In this document: positions 32,447 to 40,979 of the stretch, piece by piece
How the letters are laid out: every line of letters begins with the position of its first letter
Numbering within the stretch: the stretch's first letter is position 1
Source: Streptomyces sp. NBC_00443
GTDB taxonomy: Bacteria > Actinomycetota > Actinomycetes > Streptomycetales > Streptomycetaceae
Reading direction: 5' to 3'
NCBI RefSeq assembly: GCF_036014175.1
Contig: NZ_CP107917.1
Location: 8,184,001 to 8,248,000 of the forward strand
DNA length: 64,000 bases
Made by a program: the position numbers and the translations under genes
The notes under the pieces: model-generated
Told to the model about the DNA's origin: nothing
Database searches by the model: none
What the model saw: only the letters and a program-made list of their open reading frames with translations

Positions 32447-33721
32447 TTTGGTGTGGTGCGCTGGTTCCAGACATTTCACAGACCGGCGACGGCGGAGCCC
32501 GTCGCGTCCACCGGCGTACCCGAGCAGGACCTCGGCATACCGTCCCGGCTGACGGAACTGCGGACGGCTGTGGAGCGGATCGGCACCACGCTGGAAGAGG
32601 ACGTCACGTACGCCGAGCTGACCCGGGAGGTGGCCGCTCAGACGGGCGGCACGGCCGCGGTCCTGCGGCGCGGGAGCGAGGCCGGGGCGGGATACACAGC
32701 CGTCCATGGAGACCCGACGGTGCTGCCCGACATCCGGTGGGCCATGGCCGCGGCCAGGGAGGCGGCACGGGACGCGACCGGCCCGGGCGACGGCAGGGCG
32801 GCATCCCTGTCGTCCGACGGCCCCCGACCCGTGCTCGGTGTCCCCCTGGTCACCGACGGGTTCCGTTACGGCGTGCTGGTCTGTGCCCGCGACCGGACAC
32901 CGTTCATCCGGGCGGAGGCGGAGTTCCTCGCCCTCCTCACCGAACGCGCCGCCTCCCACATCCGGCACGCCCGGGAGCACGAGCGGGTCAAGGGCATCGT
33001 CGGCAAGCTCCAGCGGGCCCTGCTCGCCGAACCCGGCCGACCGCACCCGAACCTGGACGTCGCCATCCGGTACATGCCGGTCGGGCAGAGCGCCCTGGTC
33101 GGCGGGGACTGGTGCGAGACCGTCCGCCTGCACTTCGGCCGCACCCTGCTCGTCGTCGGCGACGTCATGGGACACGGCCTGGAGGCGGCCGTGGACATGA
33201 CCGCCTACCGCTCCGCCCTGCGGTACATCGCCTCCGCCGACCTGCCGCCGCACCGTGTGCTGCGCCAGCTCGACGACATCGCCTCCGCGGAGCCGGAGCG
33301 CCGTCCGGCCACGTGCCTGATCGCGCGCCTCGACCCCAACCGGGGCCAGGTGACCCTGGCCAGCGCCGGCCACCTGCCCCCGGCCGTGATCGACGAGGAG
33401 GGGCGCACCTCGCTGCTGCCGGTGCCGGTCGGCCCACCCCTGGGCACGGGCCTCGGCGGATACGAGCCGGCCACCTACAAGCTCTCCCCGGCCCAGACCC
33501 TGCTGCTGTTCACCGACGGGCTCGTCGAGCATCGCGGCGAGGACATCGACCACTCCCTGGACCGGCTGGCCGATGTCGGCTTCGAGTCCGCCGCCGGTGT
33601 CGAGGACGTCCTCGACACGGTGCTCGCCCGCCTCGACGCCGCGAATGCCGAGGACGACGTCGCCGTGCTCGCCGCCCAGCTGCACGAGCGCTCCCCGCTC
33701 CGCGGAGAGGCGCAGGACTGA
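32444..33721 (+). CDS. GAF-PP2C (SpoIIE-like) protein serine phosphatase
   Basis: A 425-aa regulatory phosphatase. Residues about 30-180 form a GAF-like sensor domain (VPLVTDGFRYGVLVCARDRTPF); about 190-420 form a PPM/SpoIIE phosphatase with metal-binding motifs GGDWCET, GDVMGHGLEAA, LFTDGLVE and EDDVAVLA. Such proteins dephosphorylate anti-anti-sigma factors and feed alternative sigma-factor switches. Start is uncertain among GTG codons at 32444, 32453 and 32456; none has a clear ribosome-binding site. No partner anti-sigma gene is adjacent. It is flanked by two paralogous unknown proteins. Confidence 0.88.
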   Translation: MFGVVRWFQTFHRPATAEPVASTGVPEQDLGIPSRLTELRTAVERIGTTLEEDVTYAELTREVAAQTGGTAAVLRRGSEAGAGYTAVHGDPTVLPDIRWAMAAAREAARDATGPGDGRAASLSSDGPRPVLGVPLVTDGFRYGVLVCARDRTPFIRAEAEFLALLTERAASHIRHAREHERVKGIVGKLQRALLAEPGRPHPNLDVAIRYMPVGQSALVGGDWCETVRLHFGRTLLVVGDVMGHGLEAAVDMTAYRSALRYIASADLPPHRVLRQLDDIASAEPERRPATCLIARLDPNRGQVTLASAGHLPPAVIDEEGRTSLLPVPVGPPLGTGLGGYEPATYKLSPAQTLLLFTDGLVEHRGEDIDHSLDRLADVGFESAAGVEDVLDTVLARLDAANAEDDVAVLAAQLHERSPLRGEAQD

Positions 33722-33733
33722 GCCGTCCCGCCC

Positions 33734-33889
33734 TCACCAGTCGTCGCCGTCGTACTGTGCGCCCGAGACGTACGGGTCATGCCGTCGTCCCGCAGATCCG
33801 GACGGCTGTGCCGTCGGTGGCAGGCCCGCCTCGTGCAGTGCGGCGCACCACGGGCAGTCGGAGGTGTCGTCGCTGTCGTTCCGGTCCAT
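33734..33889 (-). CDS. Small CxxC protein
   Basis: A 51-aa protein with ATG at 33889 preceded by CAGGAG at nine bases. It starts MDRNDSDDTSDCPWCAALH: a CPWC pair that could bind zinc or act in thiol chemistry, then an acidic tail ending YDGDDW. Convergent with the phosphatase gene (12 bases apart). Coding status rests on the ribosome-binding site, composition and CPWC motif. Function unknown. Confidence 0.5.
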   Translation of the reverse strand: MDRNDSDDTSDCPWCAALHEAGLPPTAQPSGSAGRRHDPYVSGAQYDGDDW

Positions 33890-33949
33890 GGAAGCGGCTC
33901 CTGTCTCGATCGAGGCGAACGGCGTCCGGGCTGCCGGACGCTCTGCGGC

Positions 33950-34000
33950 GGCGGACGGTAGGGGATGGCGGACGGTAGGGGACGGCGGACGGTAGGGGAT
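33950..34000 (+). repeat. Three tandem 17-bp repeats
   Basis: The unit GGCGGACGGTAGGGGAT occurs at 33950-33966, 33967-33983 (last base C) and 33984-34000, followed by a degraded fourth copy. It lies in the 264-bp gap between the CxxC gene and the 34154 gene, so it could sit in the promoter region of either. Confidence 0.9.
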
Positions 34001-34153
34001 GTCGGCGGACTGTCGGGGGCGGCGCCGGACGGTGCGGAGGGCGGTGCCTGTCGCGAAGCCATGACTCCATCCGGGGGATGGGCCCTCACTCGACTGGGTG
34101 GCAGCGGGCGCGGCAGGCGTACCACCGGCGCACGCCTCGGCGTTGGTCCCGGC

Positions 34154-34564
34154 ATGGACAGCACTGAGGCGGCGCGGCGTTTCCTCGGAGGCGACGCCGC
34201 ACCCGTGTCGTACGCCGTACCGGTCACCGGCGTCCGGGGCCAGCCGTCGATCTACGCGGCGCTGGTCGCGGAGTGGCAGGCCAACGGCCGAGCCGTGCCC
34301 CGGCGTCATGCCACGCGGTGGGACACCCTGGCCACGGCCTACGGCCAGGAGCAGGCCGTCACCTCCTGGACGGTCGGCCGGTTCATCGGCCTGGCCCGGG
34401 CCATGGGCGCGGAACCCGCGAGTGAGCGGCACGTCGACGTCGAGGCGGCCGACCGCGTACCGGCCGTCGTCGTCCCCCGGGGCCTGCCCGGACCGGTGGG
34501 GCTGTGGGAGTGGAGCGGGAGCAACGGACGCGTCAGCGTGGCCGCCCCGCGTACGGACGACTGA
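34154..34564 (+). CDS. Hypothetical protein
   Basis: A 136-aa protein starting MDSTEAARRFLGG; ATG at 34154 is preferred because the upstream extension is repeat-derived and Gly-rich. It contains YAALVAEWQANGRAVP and TSWTVGRFIGLARAMG, which look like two amphipathic helices, and a C-terminal beta-rich part (VPAVVVPRGLPGPVGLW). No known domain recognised. Its 3' end overlaps the convergent gene at 34533 by 32 bases. Confidence 0.5.
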   Translation: MDSTEAARRFLGGDAAPVSYAVPVTGVRGQPSIYAALVAEWQANGRAVPRRHATRWDTLATAYGQEQAVTSWTVGRFIGLARAMGAEPASERHVDVEAADRVPAVVVPRGLPGPVGLWEWSGSNGRVSVAAPRTDD

Positions 34565-35021
34565 CGCGCGCCGGGCCGCTGCCTGCCCGGCCGGCCTCGC
34601 GTAGCGCCGACGCCACGATGTCGGGGTCGTAGAGGGCGCCGGTCCCATCGGGTGGCAGCAGCCACTCCAGGCGCCATCCGGCGCGCAGGTACGGCGGCGG
34701 TACGGCGACCCATGACCCCTTGCCGACATGGCGCACGCCCGCCCCGACCCACTCGGCTGCCGGATCGGGCGGGAGGAAGAAGCCGACCCTGCGCGCCCCG
34801 CAGTTCACCAGGACGGGGCCGGACGCCCGGGGCTGCGCCCGTCTGAGCAGATCCAGGGCGCTCAGACCGAGGTGTTCGGGGACGCTCAGCACGTCCCAGA
34901 GCCGTCCGGCCTCCACCAGCACCGCATCCGCACCGTCGTCCCACTGCTGCTTGCACGCCCGAGGATCCGCGGCGGCCGCGGCCAGCCAATCGACGGCCTG
35001 TTTCCCCATGGTGCGCTGCAT
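34533..35021 (-). CDS. Conserved actinobacterial hypothetical protein (paralogue of 31581-32144)
   Basis: A 162-aa protein clearly related to the one at 31581-32144: WLAAAAADPRACKQQW, EAGRLWDVLSVPEHLGLSALDLL, RRVGFFLPPDP, GAGVRHVGKGSWVAVPPP and WLLPPDGTGALYDPDIV. These blocks run in the same order in both. Start is ATG 35021, with an alternative at 35009. The pair flanks the PP2C phosphatase gene, which suggests a local duplication and perhaps a shared signalling role. No enzymatic motif is apparent. Confidence 0.68.
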   Translation of the reverse strand: MQRTMGKQAVDWLAAAAADPRACKQQWDDGADAVLVEAGRLWDVLSVPEHLGLSALDLLRRAQPRASGPVLVNCGARRVGFFLPPDPAAEWVGAGVRHVGKGSWVAVPPPYLRAGWRLEWLLPPDGTGALYDPDIVASALREAGRAGSGPARVSRPYAGRPR

Positions 35022-35236
35022 GTCTGTCCAACCCCCTGCACTCGCCGACCCTGCCGGCCCGGGCAGGGCCCTTCATGCTGGTGGATATTTCTATGCGCCG
35101 GAAGGGGTGGCGCGGGCTGGCGTTTGCGGTCGTTTCGTTCGAAGGTCGCAGGTCCGTTCGCTTCCGGGGATGTCGTGGTGCCCGTCTTGTGCGTGTGCGC
35201 GGTGAGCGAACCGGGAGGACGTTCTACCGTGCTTTG

Positions 35237-35836
35237 ATGCGGCTTATCCCGAGATGGGCTCTGTTGTCGTCAGGGTGTGCGCCGGTCGTGCTGATCGCGG
35301 GCTGGACGACCGCGGCGCTGCTCGAAGGGCCCCGCTACGACCCGGCCACCCAGACCATCAGCGTCCTGGCGGCCTACGGCGCCGCGGGGTTCTGGGTGAT
35401 GACCGGAGCCCTGGCCGCCCTGGGCGTGTGCCATTTCGTCACCGCCTGGGGCCTGCGGCCGGCCGCGCTGCCCGGGCGGGTGGCGCTGGGCGCGGGCGGT
35501 GTGGCGGCGGTGGTGGTGGCGCTGATCCCGCCGCCGAGCAGTGGGGGATCACTGCGCCACGGTGCGGCCGTCGGCGTCGGCTTCGCCCTCCTTGCGCTGT
35601 GGCCCGTACTGGCCGCCGATCACCGCCTCACCGCACCGTGGGCACTGCGGCCGGTGCCCGCTCTCACAGCGACCGCACTGATGCTGGTCAGCGCGTCCTG
35701 GTTCATGATCGAGATGTACCAGGACGGTCCCGCAGGCATCGCCGAGCGCCTTGTGACGGCCATTCAGTCCCTGTGGCCCTTCGTGGTCGTCGCCTCCTGC
35801 CTCCGCCACCCTGCCGACGAGGGCCCCTCGCGCTGA
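35237..35836 (+). CDS. DUF998-type integral membrane protein
   Basis: A 199-aa membrane protein with about six hydrophobic segments: the first begins ALLSSGCAPVVLIAGWTTAALL and the last is near LWPFVVVASCL. The conserved N-terminal loop YDPATQTISVLAAYG is typical of the DUF998 family, whose role is unknown. ATG at 35237 is chosen because the upstream extension is Arg-rich and unlike the family. It begins a run of same-strand genes leading into the copper block, but a gap and ordinary content make functional linkage uncertain. Confidence 0.72.
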   Translation: MRLIPRWALLSSGCAPVVLIAGWTTAALLEGPRYDPATQTISVLAAYGAAGFWVMTGALAALGVCHFVTAWGLRPAALPGRVALGAGGVAAVVVALIPPPSSGGSLRHGAAVGVGFALLALWPVLAADHRLTAPWALRPVPALTATALMLVSASWFMIEMYQDGPAGIAERLVTAIQSLWPFVVVASCLRHPADEGPSR

Positions 35837-35891
35837 GCCGTCCCCTGCGCTTGAATGCAGCGACCACATCACCGGTACGAGGGAGTCGCAC

Positions 35892-36626
35892 GTGCCCCGC
35901 CCCACCCTGCTGACCCGCCGCCTGCGCCGCACCGGCGCCCTGACCGCGGTGGCGTTCGCGGTCGCCGTAACCTTCGTGGGACCGGCCGCGGCGCACACCG
36001 AGGTGGAGGCGGAGGGCGCCCGGGCGCTCGACCAGAACGTCGCCCTGACCTTCACCGCGGAGTCGGAGTCCGCCTCCGCGGGGATCAGCAAACTCGAGGT
36101 GATCCTTCCCGAGGGCATCGCCCCGGCCGACATCACCTTCAAGGAGGGCCCCAAGGGCTGGAAGTTCGCCGCCACCAGCCGGGGCTACACCCTCTCCGGG
36201 GTCAAGCTCGCGGTCGGTGAGGACGCCGAGTACGTCGTCTCCGTACGGCAGTTGCCCGACGCCGAGTCGCTGGTCTTCAAGACCCTGCAGAGCTACAGCG
36301 ACGGCCAGGTGGACCGCTGGATCGAGCTGGAGGAGGAGAGCGGCGGTGACGGCCACGGGCACGGCCACCCCGCGCCCCGCCTGGAACTGAAGGCCGCCGC
36401 ACCCGGCGCGAAGGTCGTCAGCCCCACGCCCAGTGAGGAGCCGACGACCGAGGAGCCGGCCACGCCCTCCACCGCACCTTCGACCCCGTCGGCGCAGGCC
36501 GCGGCAGACGACACGGAAGGCGACGACGGCATGCCGGTGGCCCTGCCGATCGGCATCGGCGCGGCCGTCGTCGTGCTCGGCGCCGGGGCGTGGTGGTTGA
36601 GGAGCCGTCGGGGCGGAGCTTCCTGA
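35892..36626 (+). CDS. YcnI-like copper-binding protein (DUF1775)
   Basis: A 244-aa secreted, membrane-tethered protein. A signal peptide (Arg-rich start, hydrophobic core ALTAVAFAVAVTFV) ends before AAA-HTEVEAEG, so the mature chain would start with His, a copper ligand in YcnI proteins. The DUF1775 domain covers about 36-155, a His/Gly cluster (DGHGHGHP) follows, then a Thr/Pro-rich linker and a C-terminal membrane anchor with an Arg tail. GTG at 35892 has GAGGGAG upstream. It opens the copper block with the CopA-type ATPase 320 bases downstream. It likely handles extracytoplasmic copper. Confidence 0.88.
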   Translation: MPRPTLLTRRLRRTGALTAVAFAVAVTFVGPAAAHTEVEAEGARALDQNVALTFTAESESASAGISKLEVILPEGIAPADITFKEGPKGWKFAATSRGYTLSGVKLAVGEDAEYVVSVRQLPDAESLVFKTLQSYSDGQVDRWIELEEESGGDGHGHGHPAPRLELKAAAPGAKVVSPTPSEEPTTEEPATPSTAPSTPSAQAAADDTEGDDGMPVALPIGIGAAVVVLGAGAWWLRSRRGGAS

Positions 36627-36733
36627 GACGGCGGCTGCCGGGACGCCCGTATGAGGTGAACCACCGGAGGGCCGGGAACTCCCTGCCCTCCGAACCCGAC
36701 TCCTGAAGCGGAACGCACCTCAGGAGGCCGGTG

Positions 36734-36949
36734 ATGAAAGAACCACGCAAGCTTGTGCCACCACCCGCCCTCTGCGGGTTTGTGCTGCTGCTCGCCCTGA
36801 TCTTCACGGCGTCGTACGCCGTCGGAGCCGCCAGCGGCCCCGTCGCACCCGGCATGCACCGCTCCGGGACGAGTGGCAACGGCGGCGGCACGGACTCCGG
36901 GGACATGGACATGGGAGACATGGACATGCGGCACGGGAGCGGCGGCTGA
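36734..36949 (+). CDS. Small membrane peptide with Met/His/Asp tail
   Basis: A 71-aa protein with a single membrane span (about residues 12-34, LCGFVLLLALIFTASYAVGA) and an outward tail rich in Met, Asp and His (GDMDMGDMDMRHG). ATG at 36734 follows CAGGAGG. Its stop overlaps the ATG of the copper ATPase (TGATG), so the two are translated together. The tail is suited to binding Cu(I), perhaps delivering it to or receiving it from the ATPase. No named family recognised. Confidence 0.75.
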   Translation: MKEPRKLVPPPALCGFVLLLALIFTASYAVGAASGPVAPGMHRSGTSGNGGGTDSGDMDMGDMDMRHGSGG

Positions 36950-39285
36950 TGGCCACCGAACCGGCACCCCCGATGACCACCACGGACCTCACCGTCGGCG
37001 GGATGACCTGCGCGGCCTGCGTGCGACGGGTGGAGAAGAAACTCGCCAAGCTGGAGGGCGTGACCGCCACGGTCAATCTGGCCACCGGGCGCGCCCGCGT
37101 GAGCCATCCGCCGGACGTCCGCCCCGAGGCACTCGTGGCGACCGTCGAACAGGCCGGATACACGGCCGCGTTGCCCGAGCAGCCGAGAAGCCGGGAGCGT
37201 CTGGACGAAAAGGGGCGGCGGGGCGAGCAGGAGCCCGGGGGATCCGAGGGCCTCAGGGCGGAGCGTGACCGGCTGCTGGTCACCGCGCTGCTTGCCGTGC
37301 CGGTGCTCGTACTGTCCATGGTGCCCGTCTGGCAGTTCCGCAACTGGCAGTGGCTGTGCTTCGTGCTGGCCGCGCCGGTCGCCGTGTGGAGCGCCTGGCC
37401 GTTCCATGTGCGGGCACTGCGCGGCCTGCGGCACTCGACCGCGACCATGGACACGCTGGTGTCCCTGGGAGTCGTGGCGTCCTTCTCCTGGTCGGCGTAC
37501 GCCCTGTTCCTCGGTGGCGCGGGCGCGCCGGGGATGCGGATGCCGTTCAGTCTGCTGCCCTCCGCCTCGGACGGGATCGCGCACGTCTACCTCGAAGCGG
37601 CCGTCGGCGTCCCCCTGTTCGTGCTGGCCGGCCGGTTCCTGGAGGCGCGGGCGCGCCATGGCACCGGCGCGGCACTGCGCTCACTCGCCCGGCTCGCCGC
37701 CAAGGAAGTGTCGGTACGCGAGGACGACGGCGCCGAACGCCTCGTCGCCATCGAGGAGTTGGCGATCGGGCAGGTCTTCGTCGTACGTCCCGGCGAGCGG
37801 GTCGCCACCGACGGGGACGTGGTGGAGGGCAACTCCGCCGTGGACCTGTCGCTCGTCACCGGGGAGAGCGAGCCCGTCGAGGTCGGGCCCGGCTCGACGG
37901 TGGTGGGCGGCGCCGTCAACGCGGGCGGTCTGCTGCTGGTACGGGCCACGGCTGTGGGCGCGGACACCCAACTCGCCCGCATCACACGGCTGGTGACCGA
38001 GGCGCAGGCCGGCAAGGCACGGGCGCAGCGACTGGCCGACGCCGTAGCCGGGGTGTTCGTGCCCATGGTGCTCGCGCTGGCCGCCACCGTGCTCGGGTTC
38101 TGGCTCGGCGCCGGGGCCGATGAGCAGGCGGCGATCACCGCGTGCGTCGCCGTCCTGGTCGTGGCCTGCCCCTGCGCGCTGGGCCTGGCGACACCGACCG
38201 CGCTCATGGCCGCCACCGGACGCGGCGCGCAGCTCGGCGTCCTGGTCCGGGGCCCGCAGGCCCTGGAAGGGCTCCAGCACATCGACACCGTAGTCCTCGA
38301 CAAGACCGGCACCCTGACCTCGGGGCACATGAGCGTCACCCGTGTCACGACCGTGCCCGACGGGCTCGGCAAGGACGCCGTGCTGCGGCTGGCCGGTGCG
38401 GTGGAGCAGGGCTCGGAACACCCGCTGGGCCGCGCGATCGTCGCGTACGCGCGCAGGACCCTGACCGGGCAGGGGCCGTTGCCCGAGGTGCGCGACTTCC
38501 GTGCGGAGGTGGGACGGGGCGTGCGCGGCCGGGTCGAGGGCCGGCTGGTCGAGGTCCTCGCGCCGGACGACGAGATGCCCGCGGCACTGGCTCACGCGCT
38601 CCCGGCGGCGGAGGCCGCCGCGCACACGCCCGTGCTCGTCCGCGTCGACGGGGCGACGGAGGCGCTGATCGAGATCGGGGACGTCGTACGACCCGGCAGC
38701 TACCGCGCGGTGGACCGGCTGCGGCGGCTCGGCGTGCACCCGGTCCTCGCCACCGGCGACCGCGAGGCACCGGCCACGGCGGTCGCGTCCGCCCTCGGCA
38801 TCGAGGAGGTGCACGCGCGCCGCACACCCGAGGACAAGGCAGACCTCGTACGGGAGTTGAGGGCACAAGGCCGCCGGGTCGCGGTCGTCGGCGACGGCGT
38901 CAACGACGCGGCGGCGCTGGCCGGTGCCGACCTCGGCATCGCGATGGGCACGGGCACGGACGTGGCGATCGGGGCCGCCGACGTGACCCTGGTGCGCGGC
39001 GACATCGAGGCCCTCGGGGACGCGGTCAGGCTCGCCCGGCGCACCCTGGGCACGATCCGCGCCAACCTGCTGTGGGCCTTCGGCTACAACCTGGCGACCG
39101 TGCCGCTCGCCATGGTCGGCCTGCTCAACCCGATGGTCGCCGCGGTGGCCATGTCGGTGAGCTCACTGCTCGTGGTGGGCAACAGCCTGCGGCTACGGGC
39201 CTGGCAGCCGACGCCGGCCCGGGCCGGCGTGCAGGGCGGAGACCGGGACCGCAAGCCCGTCAGCACTGGAGGTCGTACCCGATGA
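36949..39285 (+). CDS. Copper-translocating P1B-type ATPase (CopA-like)
   Basis: A 778-aa heavy-metal P-type ATPase. The N-terminal metal-binding domain has GMTCAACV (CxxC at residues 21-24), then eight membrane segments. Key motifs are LVTGES (actuator), VACPCALG with the CPC metal site at 407-409, the phosphorylation motif DKTGTLT with Asp451, SEHPLG (SEHP) and VVGDGVNDAAAL. The C-terminal NLLWAFGYN and AMSVSSLLVVGNSLRL segments match Cu(I) exporters. All catalytic residues are intact. It sits between the Met-rich peptide and a PCuAC-like protein, both overlapping by a few bases. Confidence 0.95.
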   Translation: MATEPAPPMTTTDLTVGGMTCAACVRRVEKKLAKLEGVTATVNLATGRARVSHPPDVRPEALVATVEQAGYTAALPEQPRSRERLDEKGRRGEQEPGGSEGLRAERDRLLVTALLAVPVLVLSMVPVWQFRNWQWLCFVLAAPVAVWSAWPFHVRALRGLRHSTATMDTLVSLGVVASFSWSAYALFLGGAGAPGMRMPFSLLPSASDGIAHVYLEAAVGVPLFVLAGRFLEARARHGTGAALRSLARLAAKEVSVREDDGAERLVAIEELAIGQVFVVRPGERVATDGDVVEGNSAVDLSLVTGESEPVEVGPGSTVVGGAVNAGGLLLVRATAVGADTQLARITRLVTEAQAGKARAQRLADAVAGVFVPMVLALAATVLGFWLGAGADEQAAITACVAVLVVACPCALGLATPTALMAATGRGAQLGVLVRGPQALEGLQHIDTVVLDKTGTLTSGHMSVTRVTTVPDGLGKDAVLRLAGAVEQGSEHPLGRAIVAYARRTLTGQGPLPEVRDFRAEVGRGVRGRVEGRLVEVLAPDDEMPAALAHALPAAEAAAHTPVLVRVDGATEALIEIGDVVRPGSYRAVDRLRRLGVHPVLATGDREAPATAVASALGIEEVHARRTPEDKADLVRELRAQGRRVAVVGDGVNDAAALAGADLGIAMGTGTDVAIGAADVTLVRGDIEALGDAVRLARRTLGTIRANLLWAFGYNLATVPLAMVGLLNPMVAAVAMSVSSLLVVGNSLRLRAWQPTPARAGVQGGDRDRKPVSTGGRTR

Positions 39286-39860
39286 GCGTGCCCACGGCCC
39301 GACGAACGGCCGAGTCGACGACCGAACCGACGACCGGGCGTACGACCGACTCCCGAGTCTGGCGGCCGACCCGTCGCCGGATCACCGAGGGCCTGCTCGC
39401 CGCGCTCGCTCCCGTCGCAGCGTGCGGTGTCGCCCTGGCGGGCCTGACCACCTGGGTGGGCTCCGGCAGCGCGGGCAGCCCTGCGCGGATCGCGGTCACC
39501 GACGGGCGGGTCTTCCTTCCGTACGGCGACGTCCGCGACACCGCCGCGTTCTTCCGGATCACCAACTCCGGGGGCGCGGACGACCGGCTGCTGAAGGTGA
39601 CGTCGTCCGCCGTCGACGGTGACCTGGCGCTCAGCCGGCACCGCATGACCGGCGGCCGGATGGCGTACGCGGAGACGGTCGACTCGGCCCGGGTGCCGGC
39701 CGGCGGCGGCCTCGCCATGTCGCCGTACGGCCTGGACGTGACGCTGCGATCCGACTCGGGGTGGCAGACGGGCACCTACGTACCATTCACGCTCCACTTC
39801 GAGCACGGCGGCCGGATCGAGGTGCAGGCGGTGGTGATCCGCCCGGGCGAGCAGCGGTGA
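39282..39860 (+). CDS. PCu(A)C-like copper chaperone, divergent
   Basis: A 192-aa protein with a Thr/Arg-rich N-terminus, a membrane segment (about 36-58) acting as signal anchor, and an extracytoplasmic PCuAC-like domain. The first half of the family copper motif is present (SRHRMTGGRM), but the second, usually HxM, reads LDVTL, so part of the site is lost. ATG at 39282 overlaps the ATPase stop (ATGA). PCuAC proteins carry Cu(I) to cytochrome oxidase; this one may have weaker or altered binding. Context keeps the copper link firm. Confidence 0.78.
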   Translation: MSVPTARRTAESTTEPTTGRTTDSRVWRPTRRRITEGLLAALAPVAACGVALAGLTTWVGSGSAGSPARIAVTDGRVFLPYGDVRDTAAFFRITNSGGADDRLLKVTSSAVDGDLALSRHRMTGGRMAYAETVDSARVPAGGGLAMSPYGLDVTLRSDSGWQTGTYVPFTLHFEHGGRIEVQAVVIRPGEQR

Positions 39861-40042
39861 GGGCAGCTGCACAGAGCTCCACGGCTCCCAACGCCTCCGG
39901 AGCCGGCACACTTCCACCTGTCGGTCTGAGCGCGCGCCCAGTTCCCTCTTCGTGACGTGTCCTGTATCACTCTTCTGGGCTTGAGTGCGGGATGGGGGTC
40001 TTGTGCGTACCCACCCGTGACGAGTGGGCCCCGGATGCGAGG

Positions 40043-40786
40043 ATGAGGGCCGTCATGACTGCTGGGTGGTGTGTGCGCGCGATTCGGGCCGCGGTGTTCG
40101 CGTCCGTCTGCGTGCTGCTCGCTGCCCTCGGCCACGTGCTCATGTCGGGCGCCGCAGTCCCGTGGTGGACCCTGGCCGCCGGTGCCGCCGTCACGGGCGT
40201 CACGGGCTGGGGCCTGGCGGGCCGGGAGCGGGGACTCCCGCTGGTCGTGTCCGTCGTGGTCGTCGCCCAGGGCGGGCTGCACGCGGCCTTCGAGTTCGCG
40301 CAGTCCTCCGCCGGCGTCGGGCCGGGCATGGGTGCCATGGGCTCCATGTCAGGCTCCATGTCCGCGCACACCGGCTCCATGGACCACACGTCGACGGCTT
40401 CCATGGGCTCCATGTCCACAGACCACATGGCCACGGCCCATATGGGCGCTGGCCACACGGGCATGAGCCATATGGACCCGGGCCACATGGGGATGGGCCA
40501 CGACATGGCCGGCACCTCCTCGCTCGCCATGTTCGCCGCCCACACCCTCGCCGCGCTGCTGTGCGGCCTGTGGCTGGGGCACGGTGAGCGTGCCGCGTTC
40601 CGCATCCTGCGGGCCGTCGCCGGATGGCTGGCCGCCCCGCTGCGGCTGTCGTTCGCTCTGCCCCTGCCGCCGCACCGCCCGCGTCTGCGTCCGCGGCGCG
40701 GCCGTTCCGAGCGGGCGCCGCGGCTGCTTCCGCTCGTCCACACGATCACCTCTCGGGGGCCTCCGGCGGGGATCGCTGTCGTCTGA
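40043..40786 (+). CDS. Membrane protein with long Met/His-rich loop
   Basis: A 247-aa membrane protein with about four or five hydrophobic segments. Between the third and fourth lies a loop of about 60 residues extremely rich in Met, His, Ser and Gly (for example GSMSAHTGSMDH, SHMDPGHMGMGHDM), an obvious Cu(I)/Cu(II) binding stretch. The C-terminal tail is Arg/Pro-rich and cytoplasmic. Start may be ATG 40043 or 40055. It lies 180 bases after the PCuAC gene with a possible promoter between. A copper storage, uptake or sensing role is inferred from composition and location. Confidence 0.75.
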   Translation: MRAVMTAGWCVRAIRAAVFASVCVLLAALGHVLMSGAAVPWWTLAAGAAVTGVTGWGLAGRERGLPLVVSVVVVAQGGLHAAFEFAQSSAGVGPGMGAMGSMSGSMSAHTGSMDHTSTASMGSMSTDHMATAHMGAGHTGMSHMDPGHMGMGHDMAGTSSLAMFAAHTLAALLCGLWLGHGERAAFRILRAVAGWLAAPLRLSFALPLPPHRPRLRPRRGRSERAPRLLPLVHTITSRGPPAGIAVV

Positions 40787-40979
40787 GACAGCCGGTTCCC
40801 CGAGGCCGTACGGACACGGACGTCGACGCGTCGACGCCGACCGTGCCTCGGGCCTCGGCCGTACCTGCCGTACGGCCGTGTCCCCTGCATCCCCGGACTC
40901 CTTGGGCGGCGACGCCGTAGCGCTCGCCGTCATCGTGTCGGCCGCCGTGCCGGAGTCCGGAACAACGAGAAGGACTCAG

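Noticed and set aside
33950..34000. CRISPR-like repeat
   Set aside because: 17-bp units abut one another with no spacers and no cas genes are near.
40584..40979. Extended N-terminus of the sigma factor reading through the upstream gene
   Set aside because: The GTG at 40980 has a good ribosome-binding site and the extension lies antisense/out of frame within the Met/His-rich membrane protein gene.
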